NCBI RefSeq assembly: GCF_001439695.1
Contig: NZ_JYLL01000002.1
Span: 1-64,000, forward strand
Direction of reading: 5' to 3'
Length of the DNA: 64,000 bases
Source of the DNA: Pseudomonas veronii
GTDB lineage: Bacteria > Pseudomonadota > Gammaproteobacteria > Pseudomonadales > Pseudomonadaceae
Shown here: piece after piece, positions 17,104 through 26,515 of the stretch
Position numbering within the stretch: the first letter of the stretch is position 1
Layout: the number at the start of each line of letters is the position of its first letter
Program-made: the position numbers and the translations under genes
Notes under the pieces: model-generated
What the model was told of the DNA's origin: nothing
What the model saw: only the letters and a program-made list of their open reading frames with translations
Database searches by the model: none

Positions 17104-17903
17104 GACTCTCCATCAGCCACGAAACCACCTACCACTACGACGATCAGGTGCGCGCCAGCATCCAGTACCTGCGCCTTACGCCCCACGACAGCGAACGCCA
17201 GCACGTACTCAGTTGGCAACTGGATCTACCGCGTCCGGTGCGCGCCCAGGTCGACCCGTTCGGCAATATCCTGCATGTGCTGACCCTGGACGAGCCTCAC
17301 GACGCCATCATCATCGGCGCCCGGGGCCAGGTCGATATCGACGAGTTGCGCGAGGCTGAGCACGAGAGCCAGTCCGCCTACCCGTTCCTGCGCAGTACGC
17401 GGCTGACCGAGCCCGACGAAGCCCTGCGCCGCTTTGCCGAGCAGCATTGCCATCAGCGCCGCGACCGCAGCGCCTTGATCGACCTGATGCACGCGCTCAA
17501 CCACTCGATGGTCTACACGCCCGGCGCCACGGAGGTCGACACCAGCGCCGCGCAGGCCTTCGCGGGGCGTGCGGGGGTGTGCCAGGACCACACCCATGCG
17601 TTCCTGGCCTGCGCGCGCAGCCTGGGGATTCCAGCGCGGTATGTGTCGGGGTATTTGTACACCGAGGACAGCACGCACCTGGCCAGTCACGCCTGGGCCG
17701 AAGCCTGGCTGGACGACGCCTGGTACAGCTTTGACGTGACCAACCAACTGGCGCGGCCGGAGCGGCACCTGAAACTGGCCGTGGGCCTGGATTATCTGGA
17801 CGCCTGCCCGGTACGCGGCATGCGGCGCGGCGGCGGGCATGAGCAGATGCATGCCAAGGTGTCGGTGGCGCCGACGCCGCTGGTTTCGGTGCAGCAGCAA
17901 TAG
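17100..17903 (+). CDS. Transglutaminase-fold protein of the ATP-grasp/alpha-E operon
   Basis: Protein of 267 residues with an N-terminal transglutaminase-associated beta domain (RLSISHETTYHYDDQV) and a papain-like transglutaminase core. The catalytic triad is visible as Cys in GVCQDHTHAFLACARS, His in LASHAWAEAWLDD and Asp in WYSFDVTN, so it should be an active protease or amidase. ATG 17100 overlaps the alpha-E stop. As the third gene it could cleave or ligate the peptide made by the ATP-grasp enzyme. It converges on the cytochrome c gene. Confidence 0.9.
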   Translation: MRLSISHETTYHYDDQVRASIQYLRLTPHDSERQHVLSWQLDLPRPVRAQVDPFGNILHVLTLDEPHDAIIIGARGQVDIDELREAEHESQSAYPFLRSTRLTEPDEALRRFAEQHCHQRRDRSALIDLMHALNHSMVYTPGATEVDTSAAQAFAGRAGVCQDHTHAFLACARSLGIPARYVSGYLYTEDSTHLASHAWAEAWLDDAWYSFDVTNQLARPERHLKLAVGLDYLDACPVRGMRRGGGHEQMHAKVSVAPTPLVSVQQQ

Positions 17904-17904
17904 C

Positions 17905-18711
17905 TCAGGGCTGCTGCTTGCGCCCGGCCATATGCTTCAAATACTCCACCAGCAACGCCAGCTCGCTGTCGGGCAACACGCCGACGGCGAAGGCCGGCAT
18001 TTTCGCCTGGGGCCAGCGCCGCAGGCTTTGTGGGTCGCGGATATAGCGCTTGAGGAAATCGCCGCTGAAATATTCGGTGGGGTTGTAGGGAAGGTTCAGG
18101 TCCGGCCCTACCTGTGCATCGCCAGCCCCATTGAGGCGGTGACAGGCCAGGCAGTTTTTCTGGAACAGCGCAAAACCTTGGTTGACCGGATCATTCGCAC
18201 CCAGCTTCGGATCGGGCAACAACGCCGGAAAACGCTCGGCAACCGTCTTCAACTGCTTGATCCCGGAGATCTGGAACGGCCATTGCTCGGGGCTGATGTG
18301 CCCGGCCTGAGGGTTCGTCCACACCAGGTAGAACGGCCCGGCACTCGGCTTGTCGGCGGCCAGCGCGGGCCACGGATCGGTGGGATCTTCCACCGCCAGC
18401 CAGGCGCGGGCGCCGTGTGTTTCCAGCAAAGGCGCGGCGCTCAGTTCGGCGGCGAACCCGTCGAGCGCGATGGCCTGCAGATGGTTTTCCGTCTGCAGAC
18501 CCGGTAGGAGTACCGCCAGTGGGACTGCGCGATACGTCATGCTTCGCTTGTAGGAAACGTCATCAACGATAGGCACCGTCTGTGCATCGGGGTGCTTGAG
18601 CAGGTCTTCGGTCTGCCAGGTCTTGCTGGTGTGGTCCAGCTCGATGGTCAACTGCGCGGCGGCAACGGGCAGGGCGAGGAACAAGGCGAAGAGGGCGAGG
18701 ATCGATTTCAA
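17905..18711 (-). CDS. Periplasmic c-type cytochrome with an N-terminal sulfite-oxidase-like region
   Basis: Protein of 268 residues from a TTG start at 18711, which places a clean signal peptide (KSILALFALFLALPVAAA) at the N-terminus. A 150-residue region resembles the molybdopterin-binding sulfite-oxidase fold but lacks a recognisable cofactor Cys. A cytochrome c domain then follows, with haem motif CLACH at 187-191 and probable axial Met238 (AKMPAF). It is presumably a soluble periplasmic electron carrier. The upstream reading to 18873 would overlap a separate 31-residue gene and has no signal-peptide logic. The start codon is uncertain. Confidence 0.78.
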   Translation of the reverse strand: MKSILALFALFLALPVAAAQLTIELDHTSKTWQTEDLLKHPDAQTVPIVDDVSYKRSMTYRAVPLAVLLPGLQTENHLQAIALDGFAAELSAAPLLETHGARAWLAVEDPTDPWPALAADKPSAGPFYLVWTNPQAGHISPEQWPFQISGIKQLKTVAERFPALLPDPKLGANDPVNQGFALFQKNCLACHRLNGAGDAQVGPDLNLPYNPTEYFSGDFLKRYIRDPQSLRRWPQAKMPAFAVGVLPDSELALLVEYLKHMAGRKQQP

Positions 18712-18865
18712 GAGAGAGGCCCGGCGCGAGAAGAAGTGGCGCCTAAGATACCGGAAAATTCCCAGGCAAAACGGCAGCCCCTGCAACAGGACCGCTATAC
18801 GCAATGTCCTCGCAGGAGCTGCCAAAAACTGCAAGCCTGATGTACAGAATGGCGCGTGTGATTCG

Positions 18866-18961
18866 TCACCCAAGCACCTTGGTCAGGTTGGGCAAGATCA
18901 GAATCAGTGTGGTGGCGAACAGAATAAGTCCCGCCTGACGTATTTTCGAATGCTTGAACAT
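18866..18961 (-). CDS. 31-residue single-span membrane peptide
   Basis: MFKHSKIRQAGLILFATTLI then LILPNLTKVLG: a basic N-terminus, one 17-residue hydrophobic segment and a short tail. AAGG lies about 9 bases before the ATG. I recall near-identical peptides annotated as hypothetical in other pseudomonads. It is the first gene upstream of the cytochrome c gene on the same strand, about 150 bases away. Function is unknown. Confidence 0.6.
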   Translation of the reverse strand: MFKHSKIRQAGLILFATTLILILPNLTKVLG

Positions 18962-19351
18962 GGCTGACTGCCTTTTGTTGTTATTCCTGAGCGTCAAATG
19001 CGTGCCGGTTTATTTCAGTATCGCAACGTGACGTGTCGCTTTTCTTACAGCTGCTCCAGCAAAACCCGGCAGCAACTTCCTACTGAGTGAACCTTAGAGC
19101 CCTCGTTCTGCGTGGCTTAGATCCATTTCATATCAACTTGTCATATTTTTTACTGAAAAAGGTATGAGGCCTATCGCCATCTTGGCGCCAATGCCTTGGC
19201 TAGACCGCTAAAACGATTAATCAAACGGTTGCACTCATCTGCTACCGTTCGTCCGAGCGAGGGGGTCAAACGCAATGAGCGCATCCGTCATTGAAACCGT
19301 GTCAATCGGGCCTAAGGTAAGGGCACACATGCACAGCGGTTCGAGGATGTC
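18962..19351. other. Intergenic region upstream of the beta-oxidation pair
   Basis: No gene is seen in these 390 bases. The part from 19130 to 19230 is locally AT-rich (TTGTCATATTTTTTACTG), a plausible promoter zone for the thiolase operon. One half-site resembling a PsrA arm (CAAACGGTTG, 19222-19231) is present but lacks the matching half. Confidence 0.45.
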
Positions 19352-20557
19352 ATGACCCAAGCTTTGATCTTTGATGCGATACGCACGCCCCGGGGCAAAG
19401 GCAAGGCCGACGGTGCCTTGTACAGCGTCAAGCCGGTAAACCTGGTGGCGGGTTTGTTGACGGCGCTGGCCCGGCGCAGCGACCTCGATACCCGCCAGGT
19501 CGATGACATCGTCCTCGGCTGCGTCACCCCCGTGGGCGACCAGGGCGCCGACATCGCCAAGACCGCCGCGCTGGTGGCGGACTGGGACGTCAGCGTCGCC
19601 GGTGTCCAGGTCAACCGCTTCTGCGCCTCGGGCCTCGAGGCCGTGAACCTGGGCGCGATGAAAGTGCGTTCCGGCTTCGAAGACCTGGTGGTGGTCGGTG
19701 GCGTCGAGTCGATGTCCCGCGTGCCCATGGGCAGCGATGGTGGCGCCTGGGTGCTCGATCCGCAAACCAATCTGCACAGCCATTTCACGCCCCAGGGCAT
19801 TGGCGCGGATTTGATCGCGACCCTGGAAGGCTTCAGTCGTCAGGACGTCGACGCCTTCGCCCTGCATTCCCAGCAGAAAGCGGCCCGGGCGCGCGCAGAC
19901 GGTTCCTTCAATAAGTCGCTGATCGCGGTGCAGGACCAGAACGGCCTTGTGCTGTTGGACCACGATGAATTTATCCGTGCCGACTCCACCCTCGAAGGCC
20001 TGGGCAAGCTCAAGCCCAGCTTTGAGATGATCGGGCAGATGGGCTTCGACGCCACCGCGCTGCGGGTCTATAGCCATGTCGAGCGGATCAACCATGTCCA
20101 CACCCCCGGCAACAGCTCCGGTATCGTCGACGGTGCCGCGTTGATGTTGATCGGCTCCGAGGCCAAGGGCCGCGAGCTGGGCCTGCAAGCGCGGGCGCGG
20201 ATTGTCGCCACGGCGGTCACCAGCACCGACCCTACCATCATGCTCACCGGCCCGGCGCCAGCCACGCGCAAGGCGTTGGCCAAGGCCGGGCTGCGCGTCG
20301 AAGACATCGACCTGTTCGAGGTCAACGAGGCGTTCGCCTCGGTGGTACTCAAGTTCATCAAAGACATGGGCATCGACGCCGCCCGGGTCAACGTCAACGG
20401 CGGCTCGATCGCCATGGGCCACCCGCTGGGCGCTACCGGTTGCGCGATCCTCGGCACCTTGCTCGACGAACTGGAAGTGCGCCAACAACGCTACGGCCTG
20501 GCCACCTTGTGTGTCGGCGGTGGCATGGGCATCGCCACCATTATCGAACGCCTCTGA
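19352..20557 (+). CDS. Acetyl-CoA acyltransferase / thiolase (FadA-like)
   Basis: Thiolase of 401 residues that splits 3-ketoacyl-CoA or acetoacetyl-CoA in fatty-acid oxidation. Nucleophile Cys91 sits in [12 protein letters not shown], with His357 in GHPLGATG and Cys387 in LCVGGGMG, so all three catalytic residues are intact. It begins 15 bases before the FadB-like gene and is transcribed with it, forming the classical alpha/beta complex pair. The long unannotated frame on the opposite strand is a coding-bias shadow. Confidence 0.95.
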   Translation: MTQALIFDAIRTPRGKGKADGALYSVKPVNLVAGLLTALARRSDLDTRQVDDIVLGCVTPVGDQGADIAKTAALVADWDVSVAGVQVNRFCASGLEAVNLGAMKVRSGFEDLVVVGGVESMSRVPMGSDGGAWVLDPQTNLHSHFTPQGIGADLIATLEGFSRQDVDAFALHSQQKAARARADGSFNKSLIAVQDQNGLVLLDHDEFIRADSTLEGLGKLKPSFEMIGQMGFDATALRVYSHVERINHVHTPGNSSGIVDGAALMLIGSEAKGRELGLQARARIVATAVTSTDPTIMLTGPAPATRKALAKAGLRVEDIDLFEVNEAFASVVLKFIKDMGIDAARVNVNGGSIAMGHPLGATGCAILGTLLDELEVRQQRYGLATLCVGGGMGIATIIERL

Positions 20558-20572
20558 GCCCAAGGAATTGTC

Positions 20573-22720
20573 ATGACCCAAGCCATTCGTTACGAAAAAG
20601 GCCAGGACCAGATCGTGGTCCTGACCCTCGACATGCCCGGCCAGAGCGCCAACACCATGAACGCTGTGTACCGCGAGGCCATGGCGGCCACCGTGGCGCG
20701 GCTGCAAGCGGAAAAGGACGGGATCGCCGGCGTGGTTATCACCTCGGCGAAGAAGACGTTCTTTGCCGGTGGCGACCTCAATGAACTGATCAAGGTCGAC
20801 AAGGCCCACGCCAAGGAATTTTCCGACAGTGTGCGGGTACTGAAGGCGCAACTGCGCAGCCTGGAAACCCTTGGCAAACCGGTGGTCGCCGCCATCAATG
20901 GCGCGGCCCTCGGCGGCGGCTGGGAGATTTGCCTGGCGTGTCACTATCGGGTCGCGCTGGACGACCAGTCGCTACAACTGGGGCTGCCGGAAGTCACCCT
21001 AGGCCTGCTGCCGGGCGGCGGTGGTGTGGTGCGGATGGTGCGCCTGTTGGGCTTGGAAAAAGCCCTGCCGTATTTGCTCGAAGGTAAGAAGATCCGCCCA
21101 CGGCAGGCCCTGCAGGCGGGCCTGATCGACGCGCTGGCAGTGGATCGCGACGAACTGCTGGCCAAGGCTCGCGCCTGGATTCTCGCCCACCCCGACGCCG
21201 CGCAGCCTTGGGACAACAAGGCTTACCAGATCCCCGGAGGCACGCCGTCCAGCCCGAAAGTCGCGCAGATGCTCGCCATCGCGCCCTCGATCCTGCGCAG
21301 CAAAACCAATGGCTGCTTGCCGGCGCCGGAGAAAATTCTCTGCGCGGCGGTGGAAGGTGCCCAGGTGGATTTCGACACTGCGCACCTGATCGAAACCCGC
21401 TACTTCACCGAATTGGTCACCGGGCAGGTGGCGAAAAACATGATCGGCACCTTCTGGTTCCAGCTCAATGACATCAACGCCGGGCGTTCGCGCCCTGAGG
21501 GTTTTGCGCCTTACCTGACGCGCAAGGTCGGCGTGCTCGGTGCCGGGATGATGGGCGCGGGGATCGCTTATGTCAGCGCCTGTGCAGGCGTTGAGGTGGT
21601 GCTCAAGGACATCAACCTCGCAGCCGCGGAGAAAGGCAAGGCGCACTCGGCCACACTGTTGGACAAGAAGGTCAGCCGTGGGCAATTGACCGCCGAGCAG
21701 CGTGAAGCCACCTTGGCGCGTATCCATCCTACGCAGTCTGACGCCGACCTGGCCGGCTGCGACCTGATCATCGAAGCGGTGTTCGAAGACCGTGAGCTCA
21801 AGGCCAAAGTCTCTGCGGCCGCGCAAAACGTGGTCGGCCCGGACGCGGTGATCGCTTCCAACACGTCCACCTTGCCTATCAGTGGCCTGGCCACGGCCGT
21901 GCCGGATCAGGCCAAGTTCATCGGCCTGCATTTCTTCAGCCCGGTGGACAAGATGCCCCTGGTGGAAATCATCAAGGGTACACAGACCTCGGACGAAACC
22001 CTGGCCCGTGGTTTCGACTTCGTCCTGCAAATCAAGAAAACCCCGATTGTGGTCAACGACAGTCGCGGCTTCTTCACCTCGCGGGTGTTCGGCACGTTCA
22101 CCAACGAAGGCATCGCCATGCTCGGCGAAGGCGTGGCTGCGCCGATGATCGAGACTGAAGCGCGCAAGGCCGGTATGCCGGTGGGGCCGCTGGCGGTGTC
22201 CGACGAAGTGTCGCTTAGCCTGATGAGCCATATCCGACAGCAGACAGCCAAGGATCTGCAGGCTGAAGGTAAAGCCGTGCCAACCCATCCGGCGACGCAG
22301 GTGATTGATCTGTTGGTCAACGAATACCAGCGCATGGGCAAGGCGGCGGGGGGCGGTTTCTATGAGTACCCCGCAGGTGGGCAGAAGTATTTGTGGCCGG
22401 AACTGAAAAGCCGCTTCGAACGCCCCGACCAACGCATTTCAGCGCAGGACGTGCGCGACCGTTTGTTGTTCATCCAGGCCATCGAAACCGTGCGCTGCGT
22501 GGAGGAGGGCGTGTTGATGTCCACCGCGGACGCCAACGTCGGCTCGATCTTCGGTATCGGCTTTGCGGCGTGGAGTGGTGGCGCTTTGCAATTTATCAAC
22601 CAGTACGGCTTGAACGACTTTATTGCACGGGCGCGCTACCTGGCCGAGCAGTATGGCGAGCGCTTCTCGCCGCCGGCGTTGTTGCTGCAGAAAGCCGCAC
22701 AGGGTGAAGTATTTCGGTGA
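20573..22720 (+). CDS. Multifunctional fatty-acid oxidation protein (FadB/FadJ-like)
   Basis: Protein of 715 residues: an enoyl-CoA hydratase domain (about 1-190) and a 3-hydroxyacyl-CoA dehydrogenase domain (about 310-700). The crotonase part shows GGGWEICLACHYR and LPEVTLGLLPGGGG, carrying the two catalytic Glu residues. The dehydrogenase part has the NAD loop LGAGMMGAGIA, the GLHFFSPVDKMPLVEII segment with the catalytic His, and VNDSRGFFTSRV. It forms a 2-gene operon with the upstream thiolase. The size is close to the family norm of about 715-730. Confidence 0.95.
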   Translation: MTQAIRYEKGQDQIVVLTLDMPGQSANTMNAVYREAMAATVARLQAEKDGIAGVVITSAKKTFFAGGDLNELIKVDKAHAKEFSDSVRVLKAQLRSLETLGKPVVAAINGAALGGGWEICLACHYRVALDDQSLQLGLPEVTLGLLPGGGGVVRMVRLLGLEKALPYLLEGKKIRPRQALQAGLIDALAVDRDELLAKARAWILAHPDAAQPWDNKAYQIPGGTPSSPKVAQMLAIAPSILRSKTNGCLPAPEKILCAAVEGAQVDFDTAHLIETRYFTELVTGQVAKNMIGTFWFQLNDINAGRSRPEGFAPYLTRKVGVLGAGMMGAGIAYVSACAGVEVVLKDINLAAAEKGKAHSATLLDKKVSRGQLTAEQREATLARIHPTQSDADLAGCDLIIEAVFEDRELKAKVSAAAQNVVGPDAVIASNTSTLPISGLATAVPDQAKFIGLHFFSPVDKMPLVEIIKGTQTSDETLARGFDFVLQIKKTPIVVNDSRGFFTSRVFGTFTNEGIAMLGEGVAAPMIETEARKAGMPVGPLAVSDEVSLSLMSHIRQQTAKDLQAEGKAVPTHPATQVIDLLVNEYQRMGKAAGGGFYEYPAGGQKYLWPELKSRFERPDQRISAQDVRDRLLFIQAIETVRCVEEGVLMSTADANVGSIFGIGFAAWSGGALQFINQYGLNDFIARARYLAEQYGERFSPPALLLQKAAQGEVFR

Positions 22721-22805
22721 TCAATGCGGGGCTTGCTTTGCAGGTACATTTCAAGGCAGGCTCTGGAGGTGTTCAATATTCCCATCGCCGTGTCAGGTAT
22801 TTTTT

Positions 22806-23549
22806 ATGTCGCTACGCGTCTGCATCCTGGAAACCGATATCCTGCGTCCAGGCTTGATCGATCAGTACCAAGGTTACGGGCAGATGTTCAAGCGCCTGTT
22901 CTCCAAGCAGCCGATCCCTGCCGAGTTTGTCGTGTACAACGTGGTGCAGGGTGAATACCCGTCGGATGATGAAGTGTTTGACGCGTATCTGGTAACCGGC
23001 AGCAAGGCCGATTCGTTTGGCACCGACCCTTGGATTCAGACGCTCAAAACCTACCTGCTCGACCGCTATGAGCGCGGCGACAAGTTGTTGGGCATCTGTT
23101 TCGGTCACCAATTGTTGGCGTTGCTGCTAGGCGGCAAGACCGAGCGCGCCGGCCAGGGCTGGGGCATGGGCATCCACGATTACAAAATCGATGCCAAGGC
23201 GCCGTGGATGAGCCCTGAGGTACCGGAGCTGACGTTGTTGATCAGCCACCAGGACCAGGTGACCACCTTGCCGGACAATGCCACGGTCATCGCTTCCAGC
23301 GAGTTTTGCCCGTTTGCGGCGTACCACATCGGCGATCAGGTGCTGTGCTTCCAGGGGCACCCCGAGTTCATCCACGACTATTCCCGCGAGCTGTTGGAGA
23401 TTCTTCAGACAACCTTGGGCGAGAAGGTCTACAAGAATGGCGTGGCTAGCCTCGAGCGCGACCACCACGGTGTGACCGTGGCGGAGTGGATGATGCGCTT
23501 CGTCGCGCACAAGCCTGAAGCCAAGGTTAAAGCCAGCCCGAACGCTTGA
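22806..23549 (+). CDS. Class I glutamine amidotransferase-like protein
   Basis: Soluble protein of 247 residues with the flavodoxin-like class I GATase fold. The triad is Cys98 (GICFGHQL), His185 and Glu187 (QGHPEFI). It is a stand-alone amidotransferase like GuaA-related GATase proteins, which often hydrolyse gamma-glutamyl compounds. The substrate is unknown. The stop at 23549 overlaps the 3' end of the convergent CorA gene by 23 bases. Confidence 0.85.
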   Translation: MSLRVCILETDILRPGLIDQYQGYGQMFKRLFSKQPIPAEFVVYNVVQGEYPSDDEVFDAYLVTGSKADSFGTDPWIQTLKTYLLDRYERGDKLLGICFGHQLLALLLGGKTERAGQGWGMGIHDYKIDAKAPWMSPEVPELTLLISHQDQVTTLPDNATVIASSEFCPFAAYHIGDQVLCFQGHPEFIHDYSRELLEILQTTLGEKVYKNGVASLERDHHGVTVAEWMMRFVAHKPEAKVKASPNA

Positions 23550-24498
23550 AGCTGACCCACAAGCCGCTGCACCCTACGGCGATGAACCCCAGCACGCCAA
23601 AATAACCGTAATGCCATTGCAGCTCGGGCATGTTCTGGAAGTTCATCCCGTAAATCCCCGCCACCGCCGTGGGGAACGCCAGGATCGCCGCCCACGCGGC
23701 GAACTTGCGCTGCACCACGCTCTGGCGCGATGCCTCCAGCAACACACCGATCTCGATGGTCTGGCTGGCGATGTCGCGCAGGGTGGCCAGGTCTTCCATC
23801 TGCCGTGTGACGTGGATTTGTACATCACGAAAATACGGGCGCATGTTCTTGTCGATGAATGGAAAACTCAGCTTCTGCAGCTCTTCGCTGATCTCCACCA
23901 TCGGTGCCACGTAGCGGCGCAGGCGCAGTACGTCACGGCGCAGGCCGTGGAGGTTCTGGATATCGTGCTCATTGAGTGAGCTGCACAGCACGTTGCGTTC
24001 CAGCTCATCGATCTCGGCGTGGATCGCCTCGCTGACCGGCTGGTAGTTTTCGGTGACGAAATCCAGCAGTGCATAGAGTACGAAATCTTCCCCATGCTCC
24101 AGCAACAATGGCCGTGCCTCACAGCGCTGGCGCACAAAACCGTAGGACGCTGAGTGCCCGTTGCGCGCCGTGATGATGTAGCCGTTGCCGGCAAAGATAT
24201 GGGTTTCGATAAATTCCAGCTTGCCGTTCTCGCGCACCGGAGAATAAGTGACGATAAACAGCGCGTCGCCGAAGGTTTCCAGCTTGGGGCGGCTGTGTTT
24301 TTCCAGGGCGTCTTCGATGGCCAGTTCATGCAGGTTGAACTGGCGTTGCAGGTTGGCCAGCTCGCGGGCGTCGGGCTCTTCCAGGCCGATCCAGACAAAA
24401 TGCCCGGGTTTGGCGGCCCAGGCCGCGCCTTCGTCGAGGGTGATATCGGTAACTTTCTTTCCGGCACTGTAAACAGCGGCCGCAACAACTCTACCCAT
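23527..24498 (-). CDS. CorA-family magnesium/cobalt or zinc transporter
   Basis: Pentameric cation channel family. The protein has a large cytoplasmic N-terminal domain and two C-terminal membrane helices, joined by the diagnostic GMN motif (IYGMNFQNMPELQWHYGYFG). The C-terminus is FKRSGWL. A GTG at 24510 adds 4 residues and cannot be excluded; ATG 24498 begins MGRVVAAAVYSAGK. The conserved loop GMNFxxMPEL suggests the CorA rather than the ZntB subgroup, but the cation is not certain. Confidence 0.88.
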   Translation of the reverse strand: MGRVVAAAVYSAGKKVTDITLDEGAAWAAKPGHFVWIGLEEPDARELANLQRQFNLHELAIEDALEKHSRPKLETFGDALFIVTYSPVRENGKLEFIETHIFAGNGYIITARNGHSASYGFVRQRCEARPLLLEHGEDFVLYALLDFVTENYQPVSEAIHAEIDELERNVLCSSLNEHDIQNLHGLRRDVLRLRRYVAPMVEISEELQKLSFPFIDKNMRPYFRDVQIHVTRQMEDLATLRDIASQTIEIGVLLEASRQSVVQRKFAAWAAILAFPTAVAGIYGMNFQNMPELQWHYGYFGVLGFIAVGCSGLWVSFKRSGWL

Positions 24499-24540
24499 GG
24501 TGCCGATCACTTCTTATCAGGGGAACAGATGTTGGGCAGC

Positions 24541-25293
24541 TTAGCTGGAAGCGAGTTCTATTGTTATGGCACTTTGCAGTTCGTGGTCCATCGCCTTGAT
24601 GCATTCATCCATCTGCGCGTAGCAGGCTTGCATCAACGCCGGGATGTCATCCGCCGTCAGTCCGGTGGTAGGAATCGGCGGCAGCGAGCGTATGCGTACA
24701 TCGCCACTGTTCCAGCGATTGAGTTGCATATGGGTGACGTAATTGCTCACGCACACCTGCACGATGGGCACGCCAGCGGCAATCGCCATGTGGAACGCGC
24801 CTTTCTTGAACGGCAGCAGGCCCTTGCCCAGGTTGCGCGTGCCTTCCGGGAAGACCCAGATCGACGTGTCCTTATGCTGCAACGTCCGGGTGGTGGTGAG
24901 CATCGCACGGCGTGCCTTGTACGCATTGCCGCGGTCGATCAGCACGTTGCCCGCCAGCCAGAACAACTGGCCGAACAACGGCACCCATTTCAGGCTTTTC
25001 TTGGCGATACACACGGTGCGGTGCGGCACCACGGTGCCCAGCACAAACAGGTCATAGTTGGACTGGTGGTTGGCGATGATCAGACAACTGCCGGGCTTGT
25101 TGCACAGCGAATCGACATCGGCCTTGACGCGCAGCCCCAGTATTCGCATCGCCGGCAGCGCATACAGGCGCGCGCACAGACGGCTATTATCCGGGTTGAA
25201 CGGCCGACAGATCCCCAGCAACACGCCCAAGCCGCCGGCGAGGATAAAGTGCAGGCCCATCAACGACATACGCAACAGAAACAGCATCGACAC
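24541..25293 (-). CDS. plsC: 1-acyl-sn-glycerol-3-phosphate acyltransferase (PlsC-like)
   Basis: Inner-membrane enzyme of 250 residues that adds the second acyl chain to lysophosphatidic acid in phospholipid synthesis. The catalytic HX4D box is His76 to Asp81 (NHQSNYD) and the substrate motif FPEGTR is at 148-153, followed by FKKGAFHMAIAAGVPIVQV. The N-terminus is hydrophobic. It starts at GTG 25293, or at ATG 25287 two codons later; neither has a clear ribosome-binding site. Confidence 0.9.
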   Translation of the reverse strand: MSMLFLLRMSLMGLHFILAGGLGVLLGICRPFNPDNSRLCARLYALPAMRILGLRVKADVDSLCNKPGSCLIIANHQSNYDLFVLGTVVPHRTVCIAKKSLKWVPLFGQLFWLAGNVLIDRGNAYKARRAMLTTTRTLQHKDTSIWVFPEGTRNLGKGLLPFKKGAFHMAIAAGVPIVQVCVSNYVTHMQLNRWNSGDVRIRSLPPIPTTGLTADDIPALMQACYAQMDECIKAMDHELQSAITIELASS

Positions 25294-25454
25294 GGCACCA
25301 TCGAGACAAAAGGTGGCGCAGTGTACGGATGTACACTGTATTCGGCAATTGCCCCGATAGAGGTAGGAGATAGGCGATGTTTAAGTACATGTTTCAATAA
25401 GTGCCAGCAGGGGCAGACTAGAGCGGCCAAGGATTAGTCGGTTGTTTTTGTAAG

Positions 25455-25481
25455 AAAAAGCCCGACTCAAGGTCGGGCTTT
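25455..25481 (-). terminator. Rho-independent terminator of the crotonase gene
   Basis: AAAGCCCGAC and GTCGGGCTTT form a 10-bp perfect stem with a five-base loop. The minus-strand side continues into TTTTTC. It lies 22 bases after the crotonase stop and may also work in the other direction. Confidence 0.9.
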
Positions 25482-25502
25482 GATACGGCACATGCAGGCG
25501 GC

Positions 25503-26195
25503 TTAGCTCAAAATATGGCCCTGGTCCTGGATGATTGCTTCGTCCAAGGCTTCGAGCAGGGCTTTGCGCACTTTCAATTTGGTCTGCTTGTGGGCGTTCA
25601 TATTGAGCTTCTTCAACTGCCGCGCTGCTTCCAGTGCCGCGGTGTGCAACGCTTCTGGCGCCACCACCTTGTCGAGGAAACCGGCTTGCAATGCGCCTTG
25701 CGGGTCGAACATCTCGGCGTTGATCACCGAACGCTGAAACGCCGACTTGCGCAGACGATCGCGCGCCAATTCGATCCCCGCATGGTGCATGGTCATGCCG
25801 ATCGCCACTTCATTCAGGCCAATGCTGAACGGGCCCTCGACCCCGATCCGATAATCCGCCGACAACAGCAGGAACGCGCCCTTGGCCACCGCATGCCCAG
25901 GGCACGCGACGATCACCGGGAACGGATGCGCCAACAGGCGCCGCGCCAGCGTCGAGCCCGACGTCACCAGGCCGATCGCCTCTTTAGGACCGGCGGTCAT
26001 CACTTTCAAATCATAGCCACCCGACAGAATCCCCGGCGTTCCGGTGATGATCACCACCGCCCGATCCTTCTCGGCCTGATCCAGCGCTTCATTAAATGCA
26101 CTGACCACCGCCGGAGAAATGGCATTCACCTTGCCGTTGCTCAAGGTCAGGGTCGCGATACCGTCTTCCAGGTGGTAGGAGATCAACTCACTCAT
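25503..26195 (-). CDS. Crotonase/enoyl-CoA hydratase family protein
   Basis: Protein of 230 residues of the crotonase superfamily, which stabilises acyl-CoA enolates. The oxyanion-hole segments are seen as SGGYDLKV and the CPGHAVAKGAFLLLSADYRIG region; the usual second catalytic Glu is at or near IGLNEVAIG. The start at 26195 is chosen because an AAGGAA box lies upstream, rather than an upstream in-frame codon at 26252. The gene ends at a terminator. The specific reaction cannot be told from sequence. Confidence 0.88.
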   Translation of the reverse strand: MSELISYHLEDGIATLTLSNGKVNAISPAVVSAFNEALDQAEKDRAVVIITGTPGILSGGYDLKVMTAGPKEAIGLVTSGSTLARRLLAHPFPVIVACPGHAVAKGAFLLLSADYRIGVEGPFSIGLNEVAIGMTMHHAGIELARDRLRKSAFQRSVINAEMFDPQGALQAGFLDKVVAPEALHTAALEAARQLKKLNMNAHKQTKLKVRKALLEALDEAIIQDQGHILS

Positions 26196-26515
26196 GACGT
26201 GGTTCCTTGTAGGATTTGTTATAGAGGTGCATGCGCAGACGTTACTCACCACGCCCGGCCTGGTAAAGCGCTGTGACTGACTGGCCAGTCAGGCTTTCCC
26301 TCTATACCCGGCGGTAAACCGCCTGGGGCAGGGCGCAGCAACCGTCCCAGACGCGTGCCGTCGATGCCTGAGAATGGCAGAATCATCGCCCTCGCCTGGC
26401 CCGTCACGGAATACCGGTCTAACCGCATGAAAATTCTGAAAAAAACCTTTGCCATCAGCAAGTCTTTCGACTACATTAGCGCGCCTCGACAGACTGAACT
26501 GGTTTGACGAGATAC
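26196..26515. other. Intergenic region before tRNA-Ser
   Basis: No supported gene in 320 bases. A 26-codon frame at 26427-26507 has no ribosome-binding site and is not called. The sequence just before the tRNA is likely to hold its promoter, but no hexamers stand out. Confidence 0.4.

Noticed and set aside
18712..18873. A longer reading of the cytochrome c gene from 18873
   Set aside because: It buries the signal peptide inside the protein and overlaps the 31-residue gene. A TTG start at 18711 is more coherent, though not proven.
19222..19231. A CAAACGGTTG half-site upstream of the FadA/FadB operon as a PsrA site
   Set aside because: Only one of the two half-sites is present with correct bases. 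Unlike the site at 5961 it lacks symmetry, so it is noted but not called as an operator.
26427..26507. A 26-codon frame starting MKILKKTFAISK before tRNA-Ser
   Set aside because: No ribosome-binding site, no recognisable sequence and no context; unlike the 31-residue peptide at 18866 it has no clear membrane segment.
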